From IMG/VR virus record IMGVR_UViG_3300033143_002500, positions 1-20,370 of that record: a stretch of DNA of 20,370 nt, one strand, 5' to 3'. Below, one piece after another: positions 1 to 6,416 of this stretch. How positions within the stretch are numbered: the first letter of the stretch is position 1; every line of letters starts with the position of its first letter. The notes beneath the pieces are model-generated. The model made no database searches. It saw only the letters and a program-made list of their open reading frames with translations, and was not told where the DNA came from. The position numbers and the translations under genes were made by a program. The stretch comes from a virus.

Positions 1-653
1 GGCACATCTGCTTGAGACTTCTTCGCCTCAGATTCGATCGCTGCTGAATTTTCTGCCTTTATTTCGGCCTCGATTTTTCCACGAATTTCTAGTTCCATTT
101 TTGCTCGGTATTCACCCACATTCTGCATATCATTGTATGTTTGCTGCTTTTCAGCAGTTTCATACGCAAATCGCGCAGGATTAGGATGGGCGAGCATTTC
201 ATTCACTAGAGAAGGGTTGGCTTTCGCCATCTCCATGAAGGAGGCTTCCTTTTCGTCGTAATCTGGCTTCAACATAGACATCATGTCTTTGGACAGATTA
301 ATTTTATCCGACACCCGTGCTTCGGTTATCTCACCTCTAAAGTGGTCAAACGCCGCATTTTGGTCGTCAAAAACATCGGGTCGTTCAGGTCTACTTTGCA
401 CGTTAAGCTGGTTTTGCAGATTATCGCGCTCAGATTCAACAGCTTGACGTTTCGATCTCTCATCAAGTGCCATCGCTTTAGTCCATGAGATTTCTTCTGA
501 TTCTTGGGATGCTGGCGTTTCATCCTTCTCCGGCTCTTTCTCCGGCTCAGGCTCCTTTTCAGGCTCCTCGCTCTTGGCTTCTACTTCTTCCTCTACAACT
601 TCTTCAGAGGCTTCTGTAGTTTCACCGTTTAAAACTTCGTCTAAATCACTCAT
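1..653 (-). CDS. Head scaffolding protein (3'-truncated by window edge)
   Basis: An open frame starts at ATG 653-651 and runs off the left edge, so 217 codons are visible and the C-terminus is missing. GGAG lies 7 bases before the ATG. The first ~60 residues are extremely acidic (MSDLDEVLNGE, then Glu/Pro/Lys runs such as EEVVEEEVEA and EPEPEKEPEK). They are followed by a charged, probably helical stretch with heptad-like spacing (ERSKRQAVESERDNLQNQL) and an Ala/Glu/Lys-rich helix at the visible end. Acidic N-terminus, helical body and a place directly after terminase and portal are typical of podovirus capsid scaffolding proteins, which nucleate procapsid assembly and are then released. The major capsid gene would be expected next, outside the window. 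The role comes from composition and position; no diagnostic motif is visible. Confidence 0.7.
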   Translation of the reverse strand, partial: MSDLDEVLNGETTEASEEVVEEEVEAKSEEPEKEPEPEKEPEKDETPASQESEEISWTKAMALDERSKRQAVESERDNLQNQLNVQSRPERPDVFDDQNAAFDHFRGEITEARVSDKINLSKDMMSMLKPDYDEKEASFMEMAKANPSLVNEMLAHPNPARFAYETAEKQQTYNDMQNVGEYRAKMELEIRGKIEAEIKAENSAAIESEAKKSQADV

Positions 654-722
654 GTTGTACTCCATCGACCGTTGCTCGTCGTCAGCTATCGCCCGGAATC
701 CCGGCGGCGGAGCCTTTTTACA
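654..722 (-). other. GC-rich structured leader of the scaffold gene
   Basis: Between the portal terminator and the scaffold ATG is a short GC-rich stretch. On the minus strand it contains CGCC...GGCG and CCGG...CCGG self-complementary pairs, and a CGAC/GTCG hairpin just before the scaffold ribosome binding site. It may be a structured 5' leader or an RNA processing site; no known RNA family was recognised. Confidence 0.3.
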
Positions 723-724
723 GG

Positions 725-753
725 CAATAAAAAACCGCAGTTAAGCGGTTTGG
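725..753 (-). terminator. Rho-independent terminator after portal
   Basis: On the minus strand AAACCGC, loop TTAACT and GCGGTTT form a perfect 7-bp stem followed by a run of T (TTTTTT, then ATT). It lies ~35 bases after the portal stop and before the scaffold gene, so it probably lowers readthrough between packaging and head-assembly genes. The hexaloop TTAACT recurs in the terminator at 15835-15857. Confidence 0.8.
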
Positions 754-785
754 TTAAATGATAGCGGCGGCCTATCTGTTGCGCC

Positions 786-2600
786 CTATATAACCACTCC
801 GGTATCTTTTGGAGGGGTTTCTGATAATAAATGTGTTTGAACTACAGTTTGCTGAGCTTCTGCGTCAGCCTTCTCAGCTTTGGCGATCTTCTCTTGTGTC
901 TCGGCTATTGTTTTACCAGCTTCAATCTTCGCAAGTTGTTGAGCTTGCTGATTGGCGGCTTGTTGTTGGGATTTAATTCCTTCAATTAACTTACGTTTCT
1001 GTTTTTCTCTCAATGTAGACAGTTCGATTATCTCAGGAGATAAATTACCCGTTTGAGCTAAATTCGCCATGAGTTCAAACTGTTCTTTCTGAATATTCAC
1101 TGTATCGACAGCAGTTTCGATAATAATATCAACATCTAATTCTGCAACGCCGTTACGGGTTTCGACAATTTGTTGAAGTTTAGGGTCTTGTGAATCGGTC
1201 AATCTTTTCAGCACCATTGCTGCGTCTTGCCTCACGCCTAAATCTTGTGCTTCATTGTTGATTTGCTCTTCAAGAAGGGCTTGCATGGTGACTTGTTGGT
1301 TAATGCCTACCCATTTTAGCATTTGAGAGTCGTCTGTTATTCTGATCCACTTCTCTTTATCCCAAAATTGTTTAATCCGCATCCAAACCTGTCGATAGAC
1401 CCTCTGCTCCCACTTCTCAATCCCGGCAAACATCGGGGCAAGTTCGTTCGTAGAGGCTTGCTGTAAATTAGAAATAGCTTTTCCTGACAAGTCGCCTTGT
1501 CTTTCACCTGAAAGTTGGGCGTTAAACCCTACCGCATCCAGCTCACTTTTAGCGTCTTGCAGTAAAATTAACTGCCCGTCTTTCATCTCCCCTGTCGATA
1601 AAAACTCAACAGCTCCCTTTTCACCGTTATATTCGTAATACCCGTCAGGTTTGGACATTTCTCTCTGAAATGCGGGCACATCGGGTATTGCGCCAGTCTT
1701 TCCCATTGCTTGACGATTGTTAAGAATATGAAGGAATTTAGACCGACGGTGGTTGATTTCATCCTGAAGGTCAATCCAATACCGAACCTCACCAAAACGA
1801 TTATTGTCTCGGTCAATATACGATCCAACCGCCTCAATAGGATTGGTTGGATCGCCATCTTCATCTAAATAAGGAGAAGGCTGAGGCTCAACTAAAAACT
1901 GCGACCCCGTGAAAAAGCACATCATCCATTGACCGTCTTCAAGATAGAAATGCTGACAGACCTTGACTCGTTTTCGTTTAGTGTCAATCCATTTAGGGCG
2001 GTCGTCAAAGGTCTCTCCGCCATCCGTAGCCATTAAGTCCTCAGAAGTGGCTTCGGTGTTAAACTGCGTCACAATGTCTTCTGCGTCCATCCAGACAACA
2101 ATTCCGTCGTACTTCTTATCTGCGAAGTCTAATCGTCGAGAATGGGGGTCAAAATAGTACCTGTCCCACGGGATAGCCGAAATGACAACTTCTCGGTCGT
2201 CTTTTTTCTTCTTTATCTCAATAATCGCCGCGCCGTAGCCTTCCACAAAGACATTGTCTGCTACATCTAACTTTGTTGAGTCAAAATCATTGTTATCCGC
2301 AACAAACCTTAATCCATCGGTAATGGCTTCGGCTGCGCCTTCGTGGGCTTGTGTTCTAGGATAGGCTTTTGGGTCTGTCTTACGAGAGACTAGCAATCCT
2401 TTTAACCCGTCAACTTTGGGCTTTATTCGATTTACCACAATAGCGGCTTGGTTTCTTGAGCGTAATTTTGCTTCTTCTGAGGGAGTCCATTGTTTGTGGT
2501 CTTTATAGTCTCGGTCACGCTCAGATAAAATACGGGCTTGAGCGGTAATATTTAGGAATTCTTCGACATGTTTTTTAACGGTATCAAGTGATAGTGCCAT
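786..2600 (-). CDS. P22-like portal protein
   Basis: This encodes a 604-residue portal, the dodecameric ring at the capsid vertex through which the terminase packages DNA and to which the tail attaches. Early motifs are typical of the P22 portal family: a QWTPSEEAKL stretch followed by RNQAAIVVNRIKP, then PWDRYYFDPHSR and RYWIDLQDEINHRRSK. The C-terminal ~90 residues are Gln/Ala/Lys-rich and probably helical, like the portal barrel. P22's own portal is longer (725 aa). I start at ATG 2600, not at the upstream in-frame start at 2645, because GGAAGG sits 7 bases upstream and the ATG overlaps the terminase stop as TAATG, giving translational coupling. The upstream start would overlap the terminase by 46 bases. 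The order TerL-portal-scaffold supports the call. Confidence 0.9.
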   Translation of the reverse strand: MALSLDTVKKHVEEFLNITAQARILSERDRDYKDHKQWTPSEEAKLRSRNQAAIVVNRIKPKVDGLKGLLVSRKTDPKAYPRTQAHEGAAEAITDGLRFVADNNDFDSTKLDVADNVFVEGYGAAIIEIKKKKDDREVVISAIPWDRYYFDPHSRRLDFADKKYDGIVVWMDAEDIVTQFNTEATSEDLMATDGGETFDDRPKWIDTKRKRVKVCQHFYLEDGQWMMCFFTGSQFLVEPQPSPYLDEDGDPTNPIEAVGSYIDRDNNRFGEVRYWIDLQDEINHRRSKFLHILNNRQAMGKTGAIPDVPAFQREMSKPDGYYEYNGEKGAVEFLSTGEMKDGQLILLQDAKSELDAVGFNAQLSGERQGDLSGKAISNLQQASTNELAPMFAGIEKWEQRVYRQVWMRIKQFWDKEKWIRITDDSQMLKWVGINQQVTMQALLEEQINNEAQDLGVRQDAAMVLKRLTDSQDPKLQQIVETRNGVAELDVDIIIETAVDTVNIQKEQFELMANLAQTGNLSPEIIELSTLREKQKRKLIEGIKSQQQAANQQAQQLAKIEAGKTIAETQEKIAKAEKADAEAQQTVVQTHLLSETPPKDTGVVI

Positions 2601-4897
2601 TAAAGTACCTTCCAATTCTCTTCTGACTGAACGGGTCGTCCCCATAAATCAGTTTCAGGCTTCTTAGGCACAACAGAAAGCTGCGCACCGAAGGTTCTGC
2701 TTAATATTCGTCCAAAAAGACCACATACATCCACTTTATCGTCCTTAAAATTCGTATTTGGGATAAATTTAACTAATTGGTCTACCAAATCATTCCCCCA
2801 TTCAGTGTTGGGGATATAGACTTTCTTCATTGAGGCAAGAGCTTGAAAAGACCTTGCATTAGCGGCTTTGTCTGCGCCGGAGGTTAGCCATTCATTCATA
2901 AAATACACATTTTGTTCACGTTTAGCTTTATCCATAAAGGGTTCAATCGATCTCCGTATAACACCCCCCTCTGCCGCCCATAATAAGGGAGAATGGGTCT
3001 TCACAAGGGAGAATTGAGTGTCTATCCAGACTTCAGGTGTGGTTTGACCTGACCACCAATCAATAAAGTAAAGATTCTCACTAGAATCAAACCCGCCGAC
3101 ACCGTGTTCGGTGAAATCACCACCACCGTCAGTAACGGCGTAATCAGAGGCACCGTAAATCGTTAAAGCAGGTTGTTCGCCAATATCAAAGCGATTAAAC
3201 CATTCTCTTTTGAAAAATACTCCAGTATCAGGCTGGGGGATTTGCTGGTAAAGGGCATTCCAGTTTCTTACATCTTTAGAGGTTTGTACTGCCTTAGCTA
3301 TCTCCCAAAAATCATTTTTGAACCATTCTGTCCACAGCCACTCACCTTTTTTTCTGCCTAAGATGTCGTTTTCTCTTGCTTGAGCAGGAATACAAATTAC
3401 TTCCCACGGCTGGTTGTCAAAACCGATGAAAATGCCTGACTCACCATTCCAGTCGCTTGGCAGTATTCGTCCTGAGAGGTCATCTTCTGACCAGCGGGTA
3501 TTGTGACTTACCAAGCCGTTAGCAATAAAGTTTTCAGTGCGCTCAACTTGAATGTCGAACACGTCTTCCTTCCCGTCTTCTGCGATTTCAATTATTTCAT
3601 CGAGAGTGAATTTTGAAGTATTCTGTAATGGCGAGAGCCGTTTCTTCTGTTTTTGCGTATCCAACAGCAAGGTTGCAATCATTGCATAACAACGACCTAA
3701 CTTTGTTTGTTTCGTGGCAGTGGTCAACGCACAGCTTACCACCCCAGTGGGCGCGAACATTTTTACCGGGGGGCTGGTTGCATATAGCGCACTTGCCGTC
3801 CTGATCTTTAAGTATCTTGTCGTAATCTTCGACAGTAATGCCGTAACGATGCTTAAGATGCCCATTTCTTCTTTTAATTGGGTCTTTGTCTGATTGCGAA
3901 CGATGCCCGGAAGCCCAGCTTGCTTTTCCATAATGTGAGTTGCAGTACCCTCTACACTTTGCAGGCTCTTCGCATCCTTCAACTGAGCACTTGACTCCCT
4001 TCCACTTCCCCCAATAACCCTTAGGATGCTTTGCCCTTTTACTACGTTTCCCAATCTCGTCCATTCTAATTTGCCCCCACGTTCAACGAGAAAAGGATGC
4101 CTCTCGTTTGCTCGGACAATTATACCTGATTTCGTCCTGATTTTATACACACAATCAAGACCTTGATTCTTCCAGTTCAGCACTTTAGCTGAGTTTATTT
4201 CCCCATTATCGTAAGTGGCAACAATGTCGCCAACTTTAATATTTTTTAAGTATTTATGGGTTCCGTCACCCATCGTCACAGATGTATCACCAGTCATACA
4301 CTGGATAATTATTTGGGCGGCTTCGGGTTTTAGTCTTGGGAAAAAATCAGCTAAATACCAGTTCCACGTTTCGTTTCGCGCAAGCTCAGAGTCAGCGTCT
4401 TTACGGTTTTTTACCGGATCGTCGATAAGACCCAAATCCGCACGACGACCCACCACGGCCGACCCCACACCACAAGAAAAATAAAACCCATTCTCCTGCG
4501 TTGCCCAGTATCCTTTTGCTTGCAAGTCCTCAGCAAGACGAGTATCGAAAAGCAGTTGATAATCAGCGCTACTAATAGTATTCCGCACATCCCTACCAAA
4601 ACTGTCCGACAAATCTTTCCCAGACGAGGCGGAAATAATAGACCGTGCTGGATATTTTCCAACATAATAAGCTGGAAATCGTTTTGAGGTATACGTGGAC
4701 TTTGCGCTACCGGGAGGCATGAAGATCATTAAACGGCTAAGCTCTCCCGCCATAACTCGATCCAACGCATTACATAAAACACGATGATGTAAAGCAGGGG
4801 GTTCGTCAGGGTTGATAAATTCAGAAAATTTAGCTAATGAGCTTCTTGCAAGGCTTCGTTCTAATAAGACTTTCGCCGCCTCGTCATCTGAAATCAA
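2600..4897 (-). CDS. Terminase large subunit precursor, interrupted by an intein
   Basis: This is the packaging motor: an N-terminal ATPase and a C-terminal RNase H-like nuclease. The 765-residue precursor carries a 267-residue intein (200-466); the spliced exteins total 498 residues, a normal TerL length. The ATPase shows Walker A at PPGSAKST (61-68), Walker B at LGLIDDP (155-161), and the TRWSEDDLSGR motif (from 467) right after the intein. The nuclease acidic residues are probably D585 (GASDYA), E643 (WAAEGG) and D723 (KVDVCG). The start is a TTG overlapping the upstream stop as TTGA; no ATG or GTG is available in frame after the preceding stop, and no strong Shine-Dalgarno is visible, so translation probably depends on coupling to the upstream gene. 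Without splicing, the ATPase would be split in front of TRW. Confidence 0.93.
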   Translation of the reverse strand: MISDDEAAKVLLERSLARSSLAKFSEFINPDEPPALHHRVLCNALDRVMAGELSRLMIFMPPGSAKSTYTSKRFPAYYVGKYPARSIISASSGKDLSDSFGRDVRNTISSADYQLLFDTRLAEDLQAKGYWATQENGFYFSCGVGSAVVGRRADLGLIDDPVKNRKDADSELARNETWNWYLADFFPRLKPEAAQIIIQCMTGDTSVTMGDGTHKYLKNIKVGDIVATYDNGEINSAKVLNWKNQGLDCVYKIRTKSGIIVRANERHPFLVERGGKLEWTRLGNVVKGQSILRVIGGSGRESSAQLKDAKSLQSVEGTATHIMEKQAGLPGIVRNQTKTQLKEEMGILSIVTALLSKITTRYLKIRTASALYATSPPVKMFAPTGVVSCALTTATKQTKLGRCYAMIATLLLDTQKQKKRLSPLQNTSKFTLDEIIEIAEDGKEDVFDIQVERTENFIANGLVSHNTRWSEDDLSGRILPSDWNGESGIFIGFDNQPWEVICIPAQARENDILGRKKGEWLWTEWFKNDFWEIAKAVQTSKDVRNWNALYQQIPQPDTGVFFKREWFNRFDIGEQPALTIYGASDYAVTDGGGDFTEHGVGGFDSSENLYFIDWWSGQTTPEVWIDTQFSLVKTHSPLLWAAEGGVIRRSIEPFMDKAKREQNVYFMNEWLTSGADKAANARSFQALASMKKVYIPNTEWGNDLVDQLVKFIPNTNFKDDKVDVCGLFGRILSRTFGAQLSVVPKKPETDLWGRPVQSEENWKVL
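3500..4300 (-). other. Intein (Hint domain) in the large terminase
   Basis: The intein covers precursor residues 200-466 (267 aa). Its N-terminal splicing block begins with Cys1 (CMTGDTSVTM) and continues through an IKVGDIV segment to block B, whose histidine is H68 in NERHPFLV; the usual Thr of TxxH is Asn65. The C-terminal block reads VFDIQVERTENFIANGLVSHN, with penultimate His266 and terminal Asn267, and the +1 extein residue is Thr. These are the residues a class 1 intein needs for excision. The insertion falls in IIIQ/TRW, and joining Q to T restores the uninterrupted terminase motif. The ~130-residue linker between the splicing blocks has no recognisable in-frame endonuclease; that DNA instead encodes an HNH protein in another frame. 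Splicing activity is inferred. Confidence 0.92.
3597..4064 (-). CDS. HNH homing-type endonuclease nested out of frame in the intein
   Basis: This 155-residue protein lies wholly inside the intein coding region on the same strand but in a different frame. It starts at its own ATG, seven codons after a TGA in that frame, and ends at a TGA inside the intein's FTLDE codons. Residues 26-44 form a Cys/His cluster (C26, C31, C37, C41, H44), a zinc module seen in stand-alone phage HNH proteins. Residues 92-131 match the endonuclease VII-type HNH: CAIC (92-95), VDHCH (113-117) and LLCNDCN (125-131), with zinc cysteines and the DH catalytic pair intact. A G-rich stretch (GTGGGGG) ~10 bases before the ATG is a poor ribosome binding site, so expression may be weak or coupled. 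By family it should nick or cut DNA; promoting spread of the intein is my inference. Confidence 0.87.
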   Translation of the reverse strand: MDEIGKRSKRAKHPKGYWGKWKGVKCSVEGCEEPAKCRGYCNSHYGKASWASGHRSQSDKDPIKRRNGHLKHRYGITVEDYDKILKDQDGKCAICNQPPGKNVRAHWGGKLCVDHCHETNKVRSLLCNDCNLAVGYAKTEETALAITEYFKIHSR

Positions 4898-5232
4898 ATC
4901 TGCGTAATTCCGTAGTCGTAAACTTGGTTATTTGGGTCTTTTGAAACGACGTAAATATGTACAATGGGTTTATTGTTTCCTGCTGTTCCAGTTAATTTAA
5001 CCATCGAACTCCCAGCTTGAGCTGTCGTCAAGAGAAAGGACTTAACATTAGAAGAAATAGATTCATTGGAAATCGTCGCATCGCCTGACTTAACTTCTGC
5101 GGTCACCGCGGTCACAGTCCCGCCGTCGTCTGCCCACGGGCTAAAGTCTACCGTAATGGGTTCAGCTCCGCCCTTATAAGCTAGCATGCGGAATACTTGA
5201 ATGGCTCGGTTGGCTCTAATAACGTAATTCAT
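4894..5232 (-). CDS. Small beta-rich protein upstream of TerL
   Basis: A 112-residue protein of unknown function. It has a basic N-terminus (MNYVIRANRAIQVFRML), then alternating hydrophobic/polar stretches rich in Val, Thr, Ser and Gly (VTAVTAEVKSGDA, SMVKLTGTAG, IVHIYVVSKD) that suggest an Ig-like beta-sandwich. GAGG lies ~6 bases before the ATG. Its stop overlaps the TTG start of TerL by four bases, so its translation probably drives TerL synthesis. A virion-associated or packaging-accessory role would fit the location but is not demonstrated; I recognise no named family. Confidence 0.75.
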   Translation of the reverse strand: MNYVIRANRAIQVFRMLAYKGGAEPITVDFSPWADDGGTVTAVTAEVKSGDATISNESISSNVKSFLLTTAQAGSSMVKLTGTAGNNKPIVHIYVVSKDPNNQVYDYGITQI

Positions 5233-5243
5233 TTATTCCTCAC

Positions 5244-5268
5244 ATAAAAAATCCCCAATCAAGGGGAT
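5244..5268 (-). terminator. Intrinsic terminator upstream of the TerL operon
   Basis: On the minus strand ATCCCC, loop TTGATT and GGGGAT form a 6-bp stem followed by TTTTT. It sits between the small-gene cluster (5425-6416) and the 112-aa gene, so it can attenuate transcription entering the terminase/portal genes. Confidence 0.7.
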
Positions 5269-5424
5269 AGAATCTTGAAACGGCACCATCGCCGATTATT
5301 CTTGGTTCGCCGAAGCCGAGCTTTCATCATTCGGAAAGTCTTGGAAGCTGGCATTATTTTTAATCCCCAGCCCCTAGTTTCGATTGCATTTGAAGGGCTG
5401 GAAAAGAAACGCTCCATTTGATTG

Positions 5425-5718
5425 TTATTTAGGCTCATCAAACACCCCGTCAGGGTCGTGTATTTCAATGGATGTTTCCCCAAAAAGGTAGATAGGTTCA
5501 TCAGGAAGGTCGCCTTTAAATAAAGGTTCGGCATTAGGGTCGAATTTAATATCCATCTTGAGAGGCTTTAAGTCGAACAAATTACCAAATTCCACGCTAA
5601 CTCCCAAGAAAGTATATGCCGCCCAAATTCTGCCAGCACATTTATGACAAACAGGCTCTATTTCATCAGAGGTTATAACGACAACCTCAGCTTCTTTTGG
5701 GCAAACATGGCATTTCAT
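5425..5718 (-). CDS. Small zinc-finger-like phage protein
   Basis: A 97-residue hypothetical. The N-terminus has two Cys pairs (MKCHVC at C3/C6 and CHKC at 24-27), consistent with a zinc knuckle. The rest is acidic and ends in DPDGVFDEPK. The ATG overlaps the stop of the upstream gene by four bases (ATGA), so both are in one operon. About 150 bases of unassigned sequence follow before the terminator at 5244-5268. No family is recognised; DNA or protein binding is possible but unproven. Confidence 0.7.
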   Translation of the reverse strand: MKCHVCPKEAEVVVITSDEIEPVCHKCAGRIWAAYTFLGVSVEFGNLFDLKPLKMDIKFDPNAEPLFKGDLPDEPIYLFGETSIEIHDPDGVFDEPK

Positions 5719-5942
5719 GATGACCCTCTCTCGTATGTTCTTATATGTTTAGCTGACGATATTTTTTTCGGGGCTGACAAGGAAAAAACATAACACTTTC
5801 CTTCAAAAAACACTCTCATGGCGTGATTGTGCGGAAACTCAATCCAACCATCAGGTTTTGGCATTTCGTCGTGAATAATGTCGTAAAAATGCCAATAAGC
5901 CTTCTTGTAAAAATAATCGAAGACTTTCGTTAGAGGCTTCAT
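5715..5942 (-). CDS. Hypothetical small protein
   Basis: A 75-residue protein rich in aromatic residues in its first third (VFDYFYKKAYWHFYDIIHDEMP), followed by a compact region with FPHNHAMRVFFEGKCYVFSL and a basic tail. GTGAGG lies just before the ATG. It overlaps its downstream neighbour by ATGA. No recognised domain, signal peptide or membrane segment. Confidence 0.65.
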   Translation of the reverse strand: MKPLTKVFDYFYKKAYWHFYDIIHDEMPKPDGWIEFPHNHAMRVFFEGKCYVFSLSAPKKISSAKHIRTYERGSS

Positions 5943-5977
5943 GGCCTCACCCGGTTATATTCGAGTAATAATTTCAT
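5939..5977 (-). pseudogene. 12-codon remnant duplicating the 3' end of the HTH gene
   Basis: The short frame MKLLLEYNRVRP-stop overlaps the stop of the 93-aa membrane gene (ATGA) and the start of the 75-aa gene (ATGA). It closely matches the end of the HTH gene at 6252-6416 (LKLLIEFNRARL-stop), and about 27 of 36 aligned bases are identical, including AAATTATTA and the ATGA junction. I read it as the remnant of a duplicated HTH gene 3' end, possibly kept as a translational coupler. Confidence 0.45.
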
Positions 5978-6255
5978 ACAAACACCCCATATAAAATTAA
6001 TCCCATAAACAAGACTAAACCCGCACCTAAAGCCATTACAGTGAAAAACATTCCCCATCCGACAAGCCAAACAAAAAAACCCGTAAACATGAGAAAGGCC
6101 AAAAAGAAACAAATCCTAGTAACCCATTTATCGCTTATTCTGGGCTTGGGGTATTTTTTATCATAATAGACCTGAATGTCGTCGTCAGACCAGCCAATAT
6201 TTTTGAAGGACTCTCGTTCCTGTCTGGCCATGAGAGCAACTAGCGCCTCAATCAT
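5974..6255 (-). CDS. Two-helix membrane protein
   Basis: A 93-residue protein with a soluble, charged N-terminal ~42 residues (LMARQERESFKNIGWSDDD) and two adjacent hydrophobic segments, about 45-66 and 68-92, rich in Phe, Leu, Gly and Met with only a two-residue turn. It starts by ATGA overlap with the stop of the HTH gene, so the two are co-translated. Size and topology would allow a class II-type holin, and no other holin is visible in the late region, but no endolysin is adjacent and membrane-associated moron genes look similar. Function therefore stays open. Confidence 0.7.
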   Translation of the reverse strand: MIEALVALMARQERESFKNIGWSDDDIQVYYDKKYPKPRISDKWVTRICFFLAFLMFTGFFVWLVGWGMFFTVMALGAGLVLFMGLILYGVFV

Positions 6256-6416
6256 AGTCTTGCCCGATTAAACTCAATTAATAATTTAAGGTAGGCTGTG
6301 GCGTAATTAGGGGGTGAGTCTTTCCAATGGTAAACAGTATCAACTGTTACCCCTAAAATCTGCGCTAGCTCAACTTTATCTAATCCTGCTAATCGTACCA
6401 TTTTCGTGAAAATCAT
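6252..6416 (-). CDS. Small helix-turn-helix regulator (Cro-like)
   Basis: A 54-residue protein with ATG at 6416 and AAGGA 7 bases upstream. Residues ~13-32 (DKVELAQILGVTVDTVYHWK) form a helix-turn-helix of the Cro/XRE kind: LAQILGV is the first helix and turn, and TVDTVYHW the recognition helix. The rest (PPNYATAYLKLLIEFNRARL) resembles the helical tail of very small phage DNA-binding proteins. The TGA overlaps the ATG of the membrane gene. An operator-like dyad overlaps its probable promoter at 6436-6463, which suggests autoregulation. Targets elsewhere are unknown. Confidence 0.75.
   Translation of the reverse strand: MIFTKMVRLAGLDKVELAQILGVTVDTVYHWKDSPPNYATAYLKLLIEFNRARL

Noticed and set aside
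326-523. A 65-codon minus-strand frame inside the scaffold gene
   Set aside because: It is an out-of-frame shadow of the acidic scaffold frame, which has a better start, Shine-Dalgarno and composition.
660-705. A hammerhead-like core (CTGACGA) in the scaffold leader
   Set aside because: The matching GAAA segment and the three-stem arrangement are absent, so the match is coincidental.
4215-4484. An 89-codon plus-strand frame antisense to the terminase/intein junction
   Set aside because: It spans two unrelated coding units on the other strand, lacks a start signal and shows no protein-like pattern.
5259-5417. A 52-codon minus-strand frame (starting MERFFSSPSN) between the zinc protein and the terminator
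   Set aside because: No ribosome binding site, unusual basic composition, and a stop inside the terminator hairpin. Other frames of the same stretch are broken. It could be a decayed gene but nothing supports one clearly.
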